Below are positions 52,625-60,131 of a stretch of DNA of 64,000 bases, piece by piece. This DNA comes from Streptomyces griseochromogenes (GTDB lineage Bacteria > Actinomycetota > Actinomycetes > Streptomycetales > Streptomycetaceae). Position numbers and translations under genes: made by a program. Position 1 is the first letter of the stretch. Each line of letters starts with the position of its first letter. Location: the NCBI RefSeq assembly GCF_001542625.1, contig NZ_CP016279.1, forward strand, positions 4,092,001 through 4,156,000, in the 5' to 3' direction. A model generated the notes under the pieces. It had not been told where the DNA came from, searched no databases, and saw only the letters and a program-made list of their open reading frames with translations.

Positions 52625-53188
52625 TCATCCGTCCGTGCCGTCGTCGGTCGGGGAATCGGCCACCTCCTCGGTGTCAGGACCCTGCGCCCGGACCCGCTGG
52701 ACGTGTTCCAGGGACTCGCGCAACTCGGTCAGCCAGTCGTCGGTGTGGCGCTGGACCAGGCGCACGCACCAGGCGAGGGCGTCGCTGCGGCTGCGCGCGA
52801 CGCCGCCGGCGATGAGGGTGTCCAGAACCTGGCGCTCGGGCTGGCGCAGCCTGGTCATCACCGGCGCCGCCACATGCGTGAACAGGGCGCGCTCCGCGCC
52901 GCACACCACGCCCCACGACACTTTCCGGCGGAAGAGGTGCTCGGCCTCGCGGGCCACCTCGATCCGGGTCTCCCGGGTCCGCTCCCGGAACTCCTGGATC
53001 CGTGCCTGTGCGGCGGTCTCCCGCTCGGCGTCCGAGGTGCCCTCGGCGAGCCGGGGCTCGGGGACGCGGCCGATGACGGTGATCTCCTCGCGGTCCGCGG
53101 TCACCTCGACCAGTTCCTCGAAGAGATCGTCGGGCAGCCGCCCGGCGAACCAGCCCCGCAGCTTCTCTCTCTTCTCTGAAGTAATCAT
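52625..53188 (-). CDS. Conserved hypothetical protein
   Basis: A 187-residue soluble protein with no signal or membrane segment. The N-terminus (MITSEKREKLRGWFAGRLPDDLFEELVEVTADREEITVIGRV) and a long charged helix (AQARIQEFRERTRETRIEVAREAEHLFRRKVSWGV) are followed by LRQPERQVLDTLIAGGVARSRSDALAWCVRLVQRH, whose last part resembles a ribbon-helix-helix or CopG-like element. The family is not one I can name. An inverted repeat overlaps its start codon. Confidence 0.65.
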   Translation of the reverse strand: MITSEKREKLRGWFAGRLPDDLFEELVEVTADREEITVIGRVPEPRLAEGTSDAERETAAQARIQEFRERTRETRIEVAREAEHLFRRKVSWGVVCGAERALFTHVAAPVMTRLRQPERQVLDTLIAGGVARSRSDALAWCVRLVQRHTDDWLTELRESLEHVQRVRAQGPDTEEVADSPTDDGTDG

Positions 53189-53203
53189 GTAATCAACATT
53201 ACT
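53180..53203. promoter_or_regulatory. AGTAAT/ATTACT inverted repeat over the start of the hypothetical gene
   Basis: Perfect 6-bp arms with a 12-base centre that contains the start codon at 53188, plus a direct repeat of GTAATC. It is a candidate autoregulatory operator or translation-blocking hairpin, in DNA notably richer in A+T than its surroundings. Confidence 0.4.
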
Positions 53204-53230
53204 CGGCCGCCTTCATGAACGCAAGGAGTC

Positions 53231-53268
53231 GTGAAGGGCACGTGAAGGGGTTCGCTGTGGGGTGAAGG
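53231..53268 (-). promoter_or_regulatory. CCTTCAC direct repeats (PHO-box-like)
   Basis: On the minus strand CCTTCAC occurs three times, starting at plus positions 53231, 53242 and 53262; the first two are exactly 11 bp apart. Direct repeats of a GTTCACC-like unit every 11 bp are the hallmark of Streptomyces PhoP boxes, but the conserved GT is CT here. The rest of the 336-base gap to 53524 holds no gene I can support. Confidence 0.3.
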
Positions 53269-53524
53269 CGGAATGTTTCAGGCCTATTAACGAGGCGGTC
53301 TTTTTCGGCCATGGGACCGCTCTCAGCGATCAAGAACCGCTCAGTTGTGCGGTCGAAGTGCTCGAACTCCGTGACTTCACGCCACTGCTTCAACACGCAA
53401 GGTTACTGAAAGCCGTGGGTTGGATGTGTGTTTCGGTGGCGGACTCGGCAGAGTGGCGCTCGCCGCTCCGGCGCCGACCGGGCCGGAGCGGGCACCCGTC
53501 TAATCGAGCGGAAGGATGCATACA

Positions 53525-53959
53525 ATGCGGAACACCGCGCGCTGGGCAGCGATCATCGGCCTCGCGGCCACCTCTGTCTGCGGCCCCCTGATCGGGGCCG
53601 CCGCCGCTGCACCGGACGCCGCCCCGTCGTCGCTCTACGCCCCCTCGGCGCTGGTGCTCACCACCGGCCATGGCGACAACGCGGCCTCGGCGACTCCGGA
53701 GCGCGCCGTCACCCTGAACTGCGCCCCGACGGCCTCCGGTACACACCCGGCCGCGGCCCAGGCCTGCGCCGAACTGCGTGGCGTCGGAGGCGACTTCTCG
53801 GCTCTCAAGCCCCGGGACGACGTGTGGTGCACCAAGCTGTGGGCCCCCGTCGTGGTCACGGTTCAGGGAGTATGGCAGGGCAAGCGCGTCTCCTATGAGC
53901 GCGTCTTCGGTAACACCTGCGTGAAGGACGCGCTGGACAGCAGCGTCTTCGCGTTCTAG
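53525..53959 (+). CDS. Subtilisin inhibitor-like protein (SSI family)
   Basis: A 144-residue secreted inhibitor with Sec signal (cleavage near AAAAAP, residue 30). SSI features: [31 protein letters not shown], then [20 protein letters not shown] and a SSVFAF end. Four Cys (66, 81, 102, 132) form the usual two disulphides. The reactive loop reads [12 protein letters not shown], placing Lys104 at P1, so trypsin-like proteases are the expected targets rather than subtilisin. Streptomyces use these inhibitors to control extracellular proteases during development. GGAAGG lies about ten bases before the ATG. Confidence 0.93.
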   Translation: MRNTARWAAIIGLAATSVCGPLIGAAAAAPDAAPSSLYAPSALVLTTGHGDNAASATPERAVTLNCAPTASGTHPAAAQACAELRGVGGDFSALKPRDDVWCTKLWAPVVVTVQGVWQGKRVSYERVFGNTCVKDALDSSVFAF

Positions 53960-54173
53960 GGCCGGGATCGCACGGACCCGTATCGTCGGATCAGGCCCGC
54001 AACTGGGGAGTGCGGCCCTCTGGATCGGGTACCTGCGATCTCGCACCGGGACTGGTGGGCGGAGTGGGGCCGCCCTCCGGTTCCCGGGCACACAGCCGCT
54101 CCCCGGGCAGGTCCGTGGGGGGCCTTCCGGGGAGCGGCGAAAAACAATCAGTGCGTCACCCGCCGCCGCGCGC

Positions 54174-54671
54174 TCATGTGTCCCGCCACGGTGTGCGCCG
54201 CGGCCGCCAGGCCGGCACCGCCCGCCGGTAACGCTCGTATTCCGCGCCGAACCGGCGCACCAGCCCCGGCTCCTCGTACCAGCGGACGAAGGCCCAGGAC
54301 AGCGCCCAGGCTCCGGCGGCGTATACGAAGAGCACCGGCCGGGCCAGCAGCAGGCCCTGTCCGGCCAGTACGGCGACGACGGCCACGTAGATCGGATTGC
54401 GCACGTACCGGTACGGACCGCTCACCACCAGCCGCGCGGGCGGCGCGATCGGTGCCGGGGTGCCGAGGCCCTCCAGCGCGAACCGCGCATAGGCCTCCAG
54501 GATCACGGCGGCGCCGGCCGCCAGGGGGACGAGGCCGAGCAGCCGCAGGGGCAGCCACCAGTCGCCCGTCCGCCAGCCGTCGGTCAGCGACCACGGCACC
54601 AGGACCGCCGCGCCGCCCGAGACCAGGACGAGAAACAGCGCGGTGCCCAGCGCCGCCGACGCCTTGCGCAT
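54174..54671 (-). CDS. Isoprenylcysteine methyltransferase-like membrane protein
   Basis: A 165-residue membrane protein with three or four hydrophobic segments and the ICMT/PEMT signature GPYRYVRNPIYVAVVAVLAGQGLLL...YEEPGLVRRFGAEYERYRRAVPAWRPR, which binds S-adenosylmethionine at the membrane. Bacterial members methylate lipids or small molecules, seldom proteins. The start is uncertain, since no good ribosome site precedes ATG 54671. The 214-base gap on its downstream side (53960-54173) holds no gene. Confidence 0.82.
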   Translation of the reverse strand: MRKASAALGTALFLVLVSGGAAVLVPWSLTDGWRTGDWWLPLRLLGLVPLAAGAAVILEAYARFALEGLGTPAPIAPPARLVVSGPYRYVRNPIYVAVVAVLAGQGLLLARPVLFVYAAGAWALSWAFVRWYEEPGLVRRFGAEYERYRRAVPAWRPRRTPWRDT

Positions 54672-54742
54672 CCACACACCATGACAGGTGCAGGGGCCGC
54701 TGTCTCCCTGCTGACGGCGGCCCCTGGTCGTGGAAGCGCTGC

Positions 54743-56245
54743 TCACATGTGGACGACCTGTGTGGCCGTGGCGTCCTGGCGCGGCACGCCGCGGCGGTAG
54801 AGAAGGAACGCGATGACCGTGCCCGCGGCGAAGAAGCCCGCCGACCACCAGAAGGCGGTGGTGTAGCTCTCGATCGTCGCCTGTGCCCGCACCAGCTTGC
54901 TGGTGGCGTCGCGGCCGGACAGGTAGTCGGTGGCCGCGCTCGCGGCGAGGGTGTTCAGCAGGGCCGTACCGATCGAACCGCCCACCTGCTGCATGGCGTT
55001 GACGGTCGCGGAGGCGACGCCCGCGTCCTCGGCCGCGACCCCGCCGGTGGCCAGCTGCATGGCCGGCGGCATGACCAGGCCGAGACCCACACCGATGATG
55101 ATCAGCTGCGGCAGCACCGCGCTCGTGTAGGCGGAGCCGATGCCGATGCCGGTGAGCCAGGCCATGCCGGCCGTGGCGATCGCGAAGCCCAGCGGGATGA
55201 CCGCCTTCGGGCCGATGCGGGGCAGCAGGACCGTCGTGCCGGCCTGCGCGGTCACCATCAGCGCGCCGACCATCGGCAGGAACGCCACGCCGGTCTTCGT
55301 CGGGCTGAAGCCGAGGTTGAGCTGGAGATAGTAGGTGAGGAAGAGGAACACGCCGAACATGCCCGCGCCGGTGATCAGCACCGCGAGGAACGAGGCGCCG
55401 CGGTCGCGGTCCAGCAGGATGCGCAGGGGCAGCAGCGGGTGCGCGGCCCGGGTCTGCCACCAGGCGAAGGCCGCCAGCAGCAGGCCGCCCGCGATCAGGA
55501 AGCCCCAGGTCAGCGGCGAACCCCAGTCGTGCGTCTCGGCGTTGGAGAAGCCGTACACCAGCGAGAACAGACCGGCGGCGACCAGGACCGTGCCCGGCAC
55601 GTCCAGCTTGGCGTTCGCCGCGTCACGGTGGTTGCCCAGCAGGACCCAGCCGCCGGCGAAGGCGACGACCGCGATGGCCACGTTGACGTACAGGGTCCAG
55701 CGCCAGTCGAGCGCGTCCGTCAGCACACCGCCGAGCAGCAGGCCGACCGCACCGCCGGCACCGGCGATCGCGCCGTACACGCTGAACGCGCGAGCCCGCT
55801 CACGGGCGTTGGTGAACGTGGTGTTGAGCAGCGACAGCGCGGCCGGTGCGAGCAGCGCGCCGAAGGCGCCCTGCAGGGCGCGCGCGACGACCAGCATGGT
55901 GAAGCCGTTCGCGGCGCCGCCGAGCGCGGAGGCCGCGGCGAAGCCGACGACGCCGATCAGGAAGGCGGGCTTGCGGCCGAACAGGTCGGCGATCCGGCCG
56001 CCGAGCAGCAGCAGTGAGGCGAAGGCCAGCGCGTAGGCGGTCACGATCCACTGCCGGCTGCCGTCGGAGAAGCCGAGGTCGGCCTGGGCGGAGGGCAGGG
56101 CGATGTTCACGATCGTGGCGTCGAGCACCACCATCAGCTGGGCGATGGCGATGACCGCGAGTATCCACCAGCGCTTGGCGGAGGCGGCCGGCTGCGCCTC
56201 CACGGCGGCCGTGCTCGCGCCGTCGGTCAGAGTCTTCTGGGGCAT
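54743..56245 (-). CDS. MFS drug exporter, DHA2 (14-helix) family
   Basis: A 500-residue transporter with about 14 hydrophobic segments. Motif A is GGRIADLFGRKPAF, motif C-like AGAGGAVGLLLGGVLTDALDWRW, and the N-terminal helix carries the D-A-T-I-V-N signature (QLMVVLDATIVNIALPS) of drug:proton antiporters such as QacA/EmrB. It probably expels a toxic organic compound. Two perfect palindromes surround its promoter, so it is expected to be induced through a repressor encoded elsewhere. Confidence 0.9.
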   Translation of the reverse strand: MPQKTLTDGASTAAVEAQPAASAKRWWILAVIAIAQLMVVLDATIVNIALPSAQADLGFSDGSRQWIVTAYALAFASLLLLGGRIADLFGRKPAFLIGVVGFAAASALGGAANGFTMLVVARALQGAFGALLAPAALSLLNTTFTNARERARAFSVYGAIAGAGGAVGLLLGGVLTDALDWRWTLYVNVAIAVVAFAGGWVLLGNHRDAANAKLDVPGTVLVAAGLFSLVYGFSNAETHDWGSPLTWGFLIAGGLLLAAFAWWQTRAAHPLLPLRILLDRDRGASFLAVLITGAGMFGVFLFLTYYLQLNLGFSPTKTGVAFLPMVGALMVTAQAGTTVLLPRIGPKAVIPLGFAIATAGMAWLTGIGIGSAYTSAVLPQLIIIGVGLGLVMPPAMQLATGGVAAEDAGVASATVNAMQQVGGSIGTALLNTLAASAATDYLSGRDATSKLVRAQATIESYTTAFWWSAGFFAAGTVIAFLLYRRGVPRQDATATQVVHM

Positions 56246-56305
56246 CGGGAACTACTCCAGGGAAGTCGTTCGAAGCGGGGAAGCGGGAACACGCACAGCT
56301 CGTAA

Positions 56306-56320
56306 ACGAAACTGTTTCGT
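56306..56320. promoter_or_regulatory. MFS operator 2 (ACGAAA/TTTCGT)
   Basis: A perfect 6-bp inverted repeat around CTG, lying just downstream of the predicted transcript start of the MFS gene, in a roadblock position. Confidence 0.6.
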
Positions 56321-56328
56321 ACGCATCG

Positions 56329-56357
56329 AGGCTAGACCAGCTTGAGCGAAACGGCAA
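56329..56357 (-). promoter_or_regulatory. Promoter of the MFS exporter gene
   Basis: Minus-strand TTGCCG (56357-56352) and TAGCCT (56334-56329) are separated by exactly 17 bases, a good Streptomyces housekeeping promoter. The -35 lies inside operator 1. Confidence 0.6.
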
Positions 56358-56364
56358 CGTTTCG
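56347..56364. promoter_or_regulatory. MFS operator 1 (CGAAACG/CGTTTCG)
   Basis: A perfect 7-bp inverted repeat with a 4-base centre covering the -35 hexamer of the MFS promoter. The half-site CGAAAC is shared with operator 2. Confidence 0.65.
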
Positions 56365-56386
56365 TTTCCCTGGGGCCCCATATTCC

Positions 56387-56416
56387 TTGACAGGCATATA
56401 ACTCAGGAGGCATATT
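56387..56416 (+). promoter_or_regulatory. Promoter of the ArsR-AHSA1 unit, possibly leaderless
   Basis: TTGACA (56387-56392) and CATATT (56411-56416), 18 bases apart, would start the transcript at about 56422-56423, the A of the ATG. An AGGAGG at 56405-56410 lies inside the promoter and is an alternative ribosome site only if transcription starts further upstream. The palindrome AGGCA-tat-TGCCT (56408-56420) covers the -10 and is a likely ArsR operator. Confidence 0.5.
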
Positions 56417-56422
56417 GCCTGT

Positions 56423-56752
56423 ATGTCCGACGCCGCGCTCTGGAGCGCCCTCGCCGACCCCCATCGGCGGGCCATCGTCGCGCTGCTCCTGGAGCGGCCC
56501 CGGCCCGTCGGGGAGATCGTGGAGACATGCGGGCTGAGCCAGCCGAGCACGTCCAAGCATCTGAAGGTGCTGCGGGAGGCGGGTCTGGTGCGAGTCAGGC
56601 AGGACGCGCAGCGCCGCGTCTACGCCCTCGACCCGGCCCCGATCGCCGCCCTCGACGCCTGGCTGGCGCCGTACCGCACACTGTGGAACCGCAGCCTCGA
56701 CGCCCTGGGCCGCCGCCTCGACGAGACGGGCGAGACGCCGGACGACACCTGA
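56423..56752 (+). CDS. ArsR family transcriptional regulator
   Basis: A 109-residue winged-helix repressor: ALWSALADPHRRAIVALLLERPRPVGEIVETCGLSQPSTSKHLKVLREAGLVRVRQDAQRRVYAL. The metal-binding CxC of ArsR/SmtB proteins is absent, as usual for the subgroup paired with AHSA1/SRPBCC genes. It is followed after 26 bases by such a gene and probably represses the pair. Confidence 0.88.
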   Translation: MSDAALWSALADPHRRAIVALLLERPRPVGEIVETCGLSQPSTSKHLKVLREAGLVRVRQDAQRRVYALDPAPIAALDAWLAPYRTLWNRSLDALGRRLDETGETPDDT

Positions 56753-56778
56753 GCCCCCACCACGAAGGACCGAGCACC

Positions 56779-57306
56779 ATGTCCGTCGACCTCACCGGTA
56801 CCTATCTGACCCTGGAGGACGGCCGCCCCGCCGTCCGTTTCAGCCGCACCTACGACCATCCGGTCGATCGCGTCTGGCACTTCGTGACCGACCCGGACGA
56901 GCTGGCCGGGTGGTTCCCGTTCCAGGTCGAGATCGAACTGCGCGCGGGCGCGCCCGTCCGCTTCTTCGGCGAGCCGGGCACACCGGAGTTCACCGGCCGC
57001 ATCCTCGCCCTCGACCCGCCGCGGCACCTGTCCTTCGAGTGGGGCGGCGACGAACTCCACTTCGACCTGGAGGAGGCCGGCGAAGGACGCGCCCGCTTCA
57101 CGCTCACCAACGTCCTCGACGCCGAGAACACCGCCGCCCGCAACGGCGCCGGCTGGGAGGTGTGCCTGGCCGCCCTCGACGCCAAGGCGCGCGGCGAGCG
57201 TTTCGAGGGACCGCACGCCGGACCGAGCGCGCCGTGGAAGGAGTTCTACGACGGCTACATCGGAGCCGGAGTGCCCTCGGGCGCGCCCGTACCCGGCCTG
57301 GACTGA
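56779..57306 (+). CDS. SRPBCC/AHSA1 domain protein
   Basis: A 175-residue START-like protein: VRFSRTYDHPVDRVWHFVTDPDELAGWFPFQVEIELRAGAPVRFFGEPGTPEFTGRILALDPPRHLSFEWGGDELHFDLEEAGEGRARFTLTNVL is the Activator of Hsp90 ATPase homologue 1-like domain, which forms a hydrophobic ligand cavity. The ligand is unknown. It is in an apparent operon with the ArsR regulator. Confidence 0.87.
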   Translation: MSVDLTGTYLTLEDGRPAVRFSRTYDHPVDRVWHFVTDPDELAGWFPFQVEIELRAGAPVRFFGEPGTPEFTGRILALDPPRHLSFEWGGDELHFDLEEAGEGRARFTLTNVLDAENTAARNGAGWEVCLAALDAKARGERFEGPHAGPSAPWKEFYDGYIGAGVPSGAPVPGLD

Positions 57307-57313
57307 GCCGGGC

Positions 57314-60130
57314 CTACGCCAGCTGCCGCCGCACCAGCTCGTGCAGTCGGCCCGCGGTGTCCGCGAGGAGGTCGGCGGGCCGGCCCTGCTGGATGACCCT
57401 GCCGTCCTCCATCACGACGACCCGGTCGGCGTCCAGCACCGTCGACAGGCGGTGGGCGATGACGATGCGCGTGGCGTTCAGCTTGCGGGTGCTCTCGATG
57501 ACGATGCGCTGGGTGTCGTTGTCGAGGGCGCTGGTCGCCTCGTCGAAGAACAGGATCCGCGGGCGCCGGATCAGTGCCTGGGCGATCATCAGGCGCTGCC
57601 GCTGCCCGCCGGAGATGGCGCCGTTGCCCGCCACGATCGTGTGCAGGCCCATCGGCATGCGCTTGATGTCCTCCGCGAGCCCCGCCATCTCGGCCGCCGC
57701 CATCGCCTCCTCGGGCGTGTACGGCTCGGTGCCGCAGATGACGTCCAGGATGGAGCCGGTGAACGGCTGCGCGTGCTGGAGGACGACCCCGCACTGGCGG
57801 CGCACCGCCGACTGGTCGAGGGCCCCCAGGTCCTGCCCGTCGTACAGGACGCTGCCCGAGACCGGCTTGTCGAAGCCGATCAGCAGACGCAGCAGGGTGG
57901 ACTTGCCGCAGCCGCTGGGGCCGACGACCGCCACGAACTCGCCCGGACGGACGGAGAAGGAGACGTCGTCCAGGACGAGCGGCCCATCGTCGGCGTACCG
58001 GAAGGAGAGCCTGCGGGCCTCCACCGCACCGGACAGCGGGCCCGGACGCGTGCTCGCCGTGCGCACCTCGGGCGTGGCGTCCAGGACCGGCCTGATCTCC
58101 TCGAACAGCGGCAGCGCGGCCACCGCCGAGACGAAGGAGCCGGTGAGCTGGGTGACCGAGGTCAGCACCATCGTCACCGAGGTGTTGAAGGTGAGGAAGG
58201 CCGCCGCCGACATCGCGCCCTTCGCCGGACCGGCCAGCAGCATGAACATCAGCAGGGTGCACACCGGCAGATAGACCGCGCCCAGCACCGAGGTGAGGTT
58301 CTTGATCCGGCCGACCTTCTGCTGGAGTTCCCGGCTGTGCGCGAACTCCCGGGCCCAGGCGGCGTACGCGTAGTTCTCCGCCGCCGCCACGCGCAGCTTC
58401 GGCAGGCCCCGCAAGGTCTGGAAAGCCTGGTTGTTCAGCTTGTTGCCGAGCACCACGAGCCGGCGCTGCCAGCGCACCTGCCACAGCCCGAGCCCCAGGA
58501 ACACCGCCGCGATGACGACGAGCATGCCGATCGCCGCGAGCGCCATCGGCACGCTGTACCACAGCAGCAGACCGAGGTTCATCGCGCCGACCGTCACCGA
58601 CTGCGCGACCACCGGACCGACGCCCGCCAGCAGCCGCCGGATCGCGCTGATGCCCATGGCGGCACTGGCGAGCTCACCGGTGGAGCGCTGGGTGAAGAAC
58701 CGGGTCGGCAGCCTGAGCAGCCGGTCCCAGACGGCCGGCTGCAGCGCCGACTCGATACGGCCCTCCAGGCGCAGGATGGTCAGGTTCTCCAGCAGCGTGA
58801 ACGCCGCCGACACGACACCGCTGATCATCACCGCCAGACAGACCTGGACGATCAGGCCGGTCTGGGCCCTCGGCACGTACTCGCCGAGCACCTTGCCCGT
58901 CGCGATCGGCACCAGCGCGCCGATCGCCACCGTCACCAGCCCGGCCAGCATCAGGTTGACCAGGTCGCCGCGGGTGCCGCGCAGGCTGAACCGCAGCAGC
59001 CCGAGCGGACCGAGCCGCCGCTCGGGCAGCGGCCGGTAGAACATCACCGCGCGCGGCTCGAACTCCTCGGCGTTCGCCTTCTCGATCGGCGTCTCGCGTC
59101 CGGTGCCCGGGTGCACGGCCACATAGCCGCCACGCCGCCACAGCAGCGCGACCGGCGCCCCGGACAGCGCCCGGTGCCCCACCAGCGGACCCACGTTCTC
59201 CCGCCACCAGCGGCCGTCGAGCCGTACGGCCCGGGCACGGACCCGGGAGGCCAGGGCCACCCGCTCCACCGGGTCCAGGCGCTCGCTCTCGGTACCGCTC
59301 TGCGCGGGCTCCGCGAGAGTGATTCCGGCCGCCTCGGCGGCCAGCTTGCAGGCCGCGTAGGTGGCGTCGGCGTCGGCTGCCGTCGTACGCCGGGCCGAGC
59401 GTTTGCCGATGGAGGCGAGCAGTGTCTGGTCGGCCTGGGCGCGGACCGCCTCACCGGCCTTGATCCCGGCGGCCGCGCGCGTCTCGTGGGTGCGCTCCAG
59501 CTGCTCGATCCACCGGTCCAGCGCGGTCAGCAGCCGGTACTGCTGATCGACCATGCTCTGCCACAGAGCCGGGTCCATCAGCAGGTCGGCGACTGCCTCC
59601 GCGCCGTACAGCGAGCCGTACTGGACGCTGCCCGGCGGCACCTGCATCCAGAACACGTCGTCGTCGGCGGGCGCGGCGGCGCGCTCCTCGGCCATCGGGG
59701 CCTGGAAGAGGACGGACAGGCCGCGGCCGACGCCCAGCGCGACCGCGTACTCCAGCGGGCTCGACGCCGGGGGGACGTACTGCGGGTTGCCGTACTCGTC
59801 GTACGACCATGTCTGGGTGTGGGCGGGCTGGTACAGCTCGCGCAGGTTGATCCGGTGCACCACGCAGTCCCGCGCCGGGCGGGCCACCAGGGTGTGCTGG
59901 GGTCCCGCGACCGGGCCGAGCAGCAGCGCGCCCGCCTCCAGGCGGCCGAGGTGGTGCCAGTGGCCCTGCTGGGCGGCGTCCACCGCGAACAGGTCCAGGG
60001 CGCCGGCCGCGACCAGCCACAGCACCTGCGGGCCTTCCAGGTCGAGCCGGTTGAAGCCCGCGCAGTCGATGCGCGTGCCCATGGACCCCAGCGCACCGAG
60101 AACGAGATCGCCTTCGCCGACGGTCGTCAT
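57314..60130 (-). CDS. NHLP/NHLM-type bacteriocin export ABC transporter, second ATP-binding permease
   Basis: A 938-residue half-transporter without a C39 domain. The N-terminal ~350 residues are unusual: a cyclic-nucleotide-binding or cupin-like barrel (VLWLVAAGALDLFAVDAAQQG... LEAGALLLGPV) and a helical part. Then come six membrane helices (~385-650) and an ABC ATPase with Walker A GPSGCGKST, signature ISGGQRQRL and Walker B ILFFDEATSALD. This layout matches the NHLM bacteriocin-system ABC protein 2, which works with the C39-containing partner just upstream (one base between TGA and ATG). It is the last gene of the export cassette. Confidence 0.88.
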   Translation of the reverse strand: MTTVGEGDLVLGALGSMGTRIDCAGFNRLDLEGPQVLWLVAAGALDLFAVDAAQQGHWHHLGRLEAGALLLGPVAGPQHTLVARPARDCVVHRINLRELYQPAHTQTWSYDEYGNPQYVPPASSPLEYAVALGVGRGLSVLFQAPMAEERAAAPADDDVFWMQVPPGSVQYGSLYGAEAVADLLMDPALWQSMVDQQYRLLTALDRWIEQLERTHETRAAAGIKAGEAVRAQADQTLLASIGKRSARRTTAADADATYAACKLAAEAAGITLAEPAQSGTESERLDPVERVALASRVRARAVRLDGRWWRENVGPLVGHRALSGAPVALLWRRGGYVAVHPGTGRETPIEKANAEEFEPRAVMFYRPLPERRLGPLGLLRFSLRGTRGDLVNLMLAGLVTVAIGALVPIATGKVLGEYVPRAQTGLIVQVCLAVMISGVVSAAFTLLENLTILRLEGRIESALQPAVWDRLLRLPTRFFTQRSTGELASAAMGISAIRRLLAGVGPVVAQSVTVGAMNLGLLLWYSVPMALAAIGMLVVIAAVFLGLGLWQVRWQRRLVVLGNKLNNQAFQTLRGLPKLRVAAAENYAYAAWAREFAHSRELQQKVGRIKNLTSVLGAVYLPVCTLLMFMLLAGPAKGAMSAAAFLTFNTSVTMVLTSVTQLTGSFVSAVAALPLFEEIRPVLDATPEVRTASTRPGPLSGAVEARRLSFRYADDGPLVLDDVSFSVRPGEFVAVVGPSGCGKSTLLRLLIGFDKPVSGSVLYDGQDLGALDQSAVRRQCGVVLQHAQPFTGSILDVICGTEPYTPEEAMAAAEMAGLAEDIKRMPMGLHTIVAGNGAISGGQRQRLMIAQALIRRPRILFFDEATSALDNDTQRIVIESTRKLNATRIVIAHRLSTVLDADRVVVMEDGRVIQQGRPADLLADTAGRLHELVRRQLA

Positions 60131-60131
60131 C

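Noticed and set aside
53199..53396. Minus-strand ORF of about 65 codons with ordinary-looking residue composition
   Set aside because: No ribosome site, no recognisable motif, and it overlaps the likely control region of the neighbouring gene; kept only as a possibility.
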